Program-made: the position numbers and the translations under genes
Shown here: positions 4,830 to 6,807 of the stretch, piece after piece
How the letters are laid out: each line of letters starts with the position of its first letter
Position numbering within the stretch: position 1 is the first letter of the stretch
The notes under the pieces: model-generated
Seen by the model: the letters and a program-made list of their open reading frames with translations, nothing else
Told to the model about the DNA's origin: nothing
Database searches by the model: none
Assembly (NCBI GenBank): GCA_027038155.1
Contig: JALVXW010000317.1
Coordinates: forward strand, 1-6,807
Reading direction: 5' to 3'
From: Sulfurovum sp.
GTDB taxonomy: Bacteria; Campylobacterota; Campylobacteria; Campylobacterales; Sulfurovaceae
DNA length: 6,807 bases

Positions 4830-5837
4830 CTACTTCTGTATCGCTTCAAGCCACTCATTAATGATAGCTTTTCTTTGGGCTTCAACAGTTACCCCATCCA
4901 TGAGTATCATCTTTTGGGGTTTATGTAAAGAGTCAAAAGCTTCAGGTAGCGTACTTTTTACTACAGGATAACTCCAGTTGGATGTGGGGATAATCGCTGC
5001 AAAGGTTTGTGTATGTAAAAAAGCGAGAAATTGTTTGGCTAAGGCTTGCCCTTTAGAGCTTTTAAGTACAGCTGCTACCTCTATCTGCCCGTAGTGCCCC
5101 TCTTTAAAAGCTGCTGCTTTAATATCTCTCCTGTTTTCATCAATGATATGATAGGCTGGTGAAGTCGTATAGCTCAGTACCATATCTGCTTCACCTTTTA
5201 AGAAGAGTCCATAGGCTTCTGACCACCCTTTGGTAATGGTAAGTATATGTGGAGCCAAACGCTTCCAATATTCCCCTGATTTGTCACCATAAATGGACTT
5301 TACCCATAGGAGTAACCCTAATCCTGCGGTAGAAGAACGAGGGTCTTGGATGACAATTTTAAACTCTTTTGGCATCGTGGCCAAAGCTTCAAAAGAGTCT
5401 GGTACATTTTTTAATTTTTCGGAGTTATAGACAAATGCAAAAAAACTATAATCAAAAGGGGTAAAAGTATCATCATTGTATGGTGCAGGTAAATCTAGCT
5501 TAGAAGTATTGAGTTCATGAGGTAAAAACAATCCTGTTTTTTTAGCCACTTGTGCGATGCTCGTATCTAAGCCCAAAAGGATGTCTGCTTTGGTATGTTT
5601 GCCCTCTAGTTGTATCTTGCGTAAAGCCCCTATGGAGCTAGAGAGTCCTACAAATTTAAGTGTACAATGGTGCTCTTTTTCAAACGCTTGTTTTATCTTG
5701 GGTGCTGGGCCCCACGAAGCGGTAAAAGCATCATAGGTATAGATAGTAAGTGTGGGTTTTGCATCACCGCCATACAGGGTGATACAAAAAAATAGAGATA
5801 ACGCAAAGAGTTTTATCGTGCGAAAATTAGAAATCAT
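4830..5837 (-). CDS. thiB: Periplasmic thiamine-binding protein ThiB (TbpA)
   Basis: This 335-residue protein captures thiamine and its phosphates and delivers them to ThiPQ; E. coli TbpA is 327. The N-terminus is a Sec signal (basic R6/K9, hydrophobic 10-21, probable cleavage GDA|KP after 26). The mature start KPTLTIYTYD aligns with E. coli KPVLTVYTYD. Diagnostic blocks are IYTYDAFTASWGP (32-44), ADILLGLD (84-91), QDPRSSTAGLGLLLW (164-178), TKGWSEAYGLFLKGE (202-216), SYTTSPAYH (222-230) and SNWSYPV (286-292). The aromatic ligands of E. coli TbpA, as I recall them (W34, W197, Y215, Y221, W280), fall on W42, W205, Y223, Y229 and W288, while D59 falls on S67. The ATG at 5837 lies within the end of the receptor gene (11-nt overlap) and has no clear Shine-Dalgarno, suggesting coupling. 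No lipobox is present, so it is a soluble periplasmic protein. Confidence 0.95.
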   Translation of the reverse strand: MISNFRTIKLFALSLFFCITLYGGDAKPTLTIYTYDAFTASWGPAPKIKQAFEKEHHCTLKFVGLSSSIGALRKIQLEGKHTKADILLGLDTSIAQVAKKTGLFLPHELNTSKLDLPAPYNDDTFTPFDYSFFAFVYNSEKLKNVPDSFEALATMPKEFKIVIQDPRSSTAGLGLLLWVKSIYGDKSGEYWKRLAPHILTITKGWSEAYGLFLKGEADMVLSYTTSPAYHIIDENRRDIKAAAFKEGHYGQIEVAAVLKSSKGQALAKQFLAFLHTQTFAAIIPTSNWSYPVVKSTLPEAFDSLHKPQKMILMDGVTVEAQRKAIINEWLEAIQK

Positions 5838-6807
5838 AAGAGAGTGTTACACCAAATGTTCTAGGTGTACCCAATTGTGTATAGAGCTCTGTTTTGTATC
5901 CGTGGGCTGGGTTGTTCCCAAAGCTACCAAAACCACGTGTATAGTACTCAGTATCTGCAATGTTTCTTGCCCATGCAACTACCGACCAAGAGCCATCTGT
6001 ATATTCCAAACTAGCGTTAACCAGTGTATAGGCATCTGATTTTTCATTGTGTCTGTTTGAGAAGTAGTAAGAGCCTTTTCCTTCTACGTTTGTCTTAAAG
6101 ATAAATCTTTCACCAAATGTCATATCAAATCCAATACTGTATTGATACTCTGGAGATTGTGCAGGTGCACGTCCTGACATATCTAACGCAGCAGGGTTTG
6201 GGTCACGGTATTCATCAAACTTTGCCTTGAGTAAACCTACACTTGAATAGAGATGCAAACGCTCTGTTGGGTACCAGTCTAATTGCGACTCCAAACCATA
6301 GTAGTGCCCCTCAGCTGCATTTGCCAAATAACCTACATATTTGGTACTTCCATCATCACGCACAGTCACTACTGAACTTTTTACCTGCTGGTCTCTTCTT
6401 TTGCCATAAAAGAGGTTAAGACGACTTACCAAAGTGTTGTCAAAGTGGCTAGAGTTGAGACCTGCTTCAAGGTTCCATAGATTTTCTGTTTTGTACTCTC
6501 TTGCTGCTGGTAAAAGAGAGTTGTCTGCATTGACTCCCCCTGGTTTGTACCCTTTAGAGATATAGGCATAGTAAAGTCTCTCTTTTGCTGCTTGGTAGTT
6601 AAATCCAAACTTTCCACCTGTGAGCACCTCATCTGTATCAATATTGGCTGCATCGGAGTCATCATACGAGGCATCCCACGACTCTACTCTCAACCCAGAT
6701 ACCATAGTCAATCTATCATTCAATACAGAATCCAACTGTGCATATATCGCCTTGTTGGTTGTTTGATATGTGCTTGTATAGGGGGTGTCAAGATAGGTAT
6801 AGTTGCG
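5827..6807 (-). CDS. TonB-dependent outer-membrane receptor, C-terminal part (5' end outside window)
   Basis: The open frame continues without a stop to the right edge, so the 326 visible residues are the C-terminal portion of the 22-strand barrel; the plug and TonB box are outside. Amphipathic strands with aromatic girdles alternate with short turns, for example KAIYAQLDSVLNDRLTMVSG near the visible start, then YAYISKGYKPGG, and later NASLEYTDGSWSVVAWARNI. The chain ends PRTFGVTLSYDF, with the terminal phenylalanine recognised by the BAM machinery. A TTG at 6735 is an internal codon, not the start. The gene overlaps thiB by 11 nt, so it is in the same operon and probably imports thiamine or a thiamine derivative through the outer membrane. 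TonB-dependent thiamine receptors are known in other Gram-negative groups. General siderophore-receptor annotation is likely for this family, but nothing here supports iron. Family sure; substrate inferred from context. Confidence 0.9.
   Translation of the reverse strand, partial: RNYTYLDTPYTSTYQTTNKAIYAQLDSVLNDRLTMVSGLRVESWDASYDDSDAANIDTDEVLTGGKFGFNYQAAKERLYYAYISKGYKPGGVNADNSLLPAAREYKTENLWNLEAGLNSSHFDNTLVSRLNLFYGKRRDQQVKSSVVTVRDDGSTKYVGYLANAAEGHYYGLESQLDWYPTERLHLYSSVGLLKAKFDEYRDPNPAALDMSGRAPAQSPEYQYSIGFDMTFGERFIFKTNVEGKGSYYFSNRHNEKSDAYTLVNASLEYTDGSWSVVAWARNIADTEYYTRGFGSFGNNPAHGYKTELYTQLGTPRTFGVTLSYDF

Noticed and set aside
4830..5837. Iron(III) ABC transporter binding protein instead of ThiB
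   Set aside because: The blocks YTYDAFTASWGP, TKGWSEAYGLFLKGE and SYTTSPAYH match thiamine-binding TbpA closely, and a 538-residue ThiP-like permease and a kinase follow.
5752..6039. Plus-strand frame of 95 codons
   Set aside because: Antisense to the receptor/thiB junction, cysteine-rich and without recognisable features.
6426..6674. Minus-strand frame of 82 codons inside the receptor gene
   Set aside because: Out of frame with the clearly coding TonB-receptor frame and of no plausible family.
6733..6735. TTG as start of the receptor gene
   Set aside because: The same frame continues to the window edge as a typical barrel strand (TNKAIYAQLDS), so the codon is internal and the gene is cut by the window.

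Overview
The window reads as a low-GC, gene-dense chromosome segment from a Gram-negative bacterium, most likely a member of the Campylobacterota (Sulfurovum/Sulfurimonas/Arcobacter-like). That placement is an inference from base composition, extended -10 promoters without a clear -35 box, and general protein flavour; nothing in the window fixes the species. All supported genes lie on the minus strand and are transcribed from right to left.

In transcription order the core is a thiamine (vitamin B1) acquisition operon. It starts with the C-terminal barrel of a TonB-dependent outer-membrane receptor (5827-6807, running off the right edge), followed by the periplasmic thiamine-binding protein ThiB (4830-5837), the fused two-domain inner-membrane permease ThiP (2632-4248), the ATPase ThiQ (1622-2263) and an APH/choline-kinase-fold phosphotransferase best explained as a thiamine kinase (906-1625). 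The parts form one route: across the outer membrane, capture in the periplasm, ATP-driven import, then phosphorylation that traps the vitamin. Receptor/thiB overlap by 11 nt and thiQ/kinase by 4 nt, as in a tightly packed operon. Any TPP riboswitch would lie upstream of the receptor, outside the window.

The operon has been invaded twice. Between thiB and thiP sits a complete RelE/ParE-type toxin-antitoxin pair (4257-4786) with its own promoter; the toxin stop codon is only 8 nt before the thiP ATG. Between thiP and thiQ sit two palindromic repeats facing outward (2273-2297 and 2612-2636), and between these a 270-bp MITE-like element with 34-bp terminal inverted repeats bounded by TA (2305-2574). 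A second toxin-antitoxin pair (288-800), with its own promoter and a candidate operator, follows the kinase.

The most unusual signal is a family of at least six short palindromes with a GTAG head (consensus YGTAGGGTG followed by a hairpin), strongly resembling REP elements of the kind mobilised by RAYT transposases. Two pairs are arranged head-outward as BIME-like units. In each pair the stem sequence is shared by both members but differs from the other pair. Three copies lie exactly at gene ends, and their GTAG supplies the TAG stop codon of thiP, the kinase and toxin 1. A fourth has been read into the 5' end of the longest thiQ reading frame. Positions 1-287 hold one repeat pair, one decayed repeat and an AT-rich leader-like stretch, with no gene that I can support.
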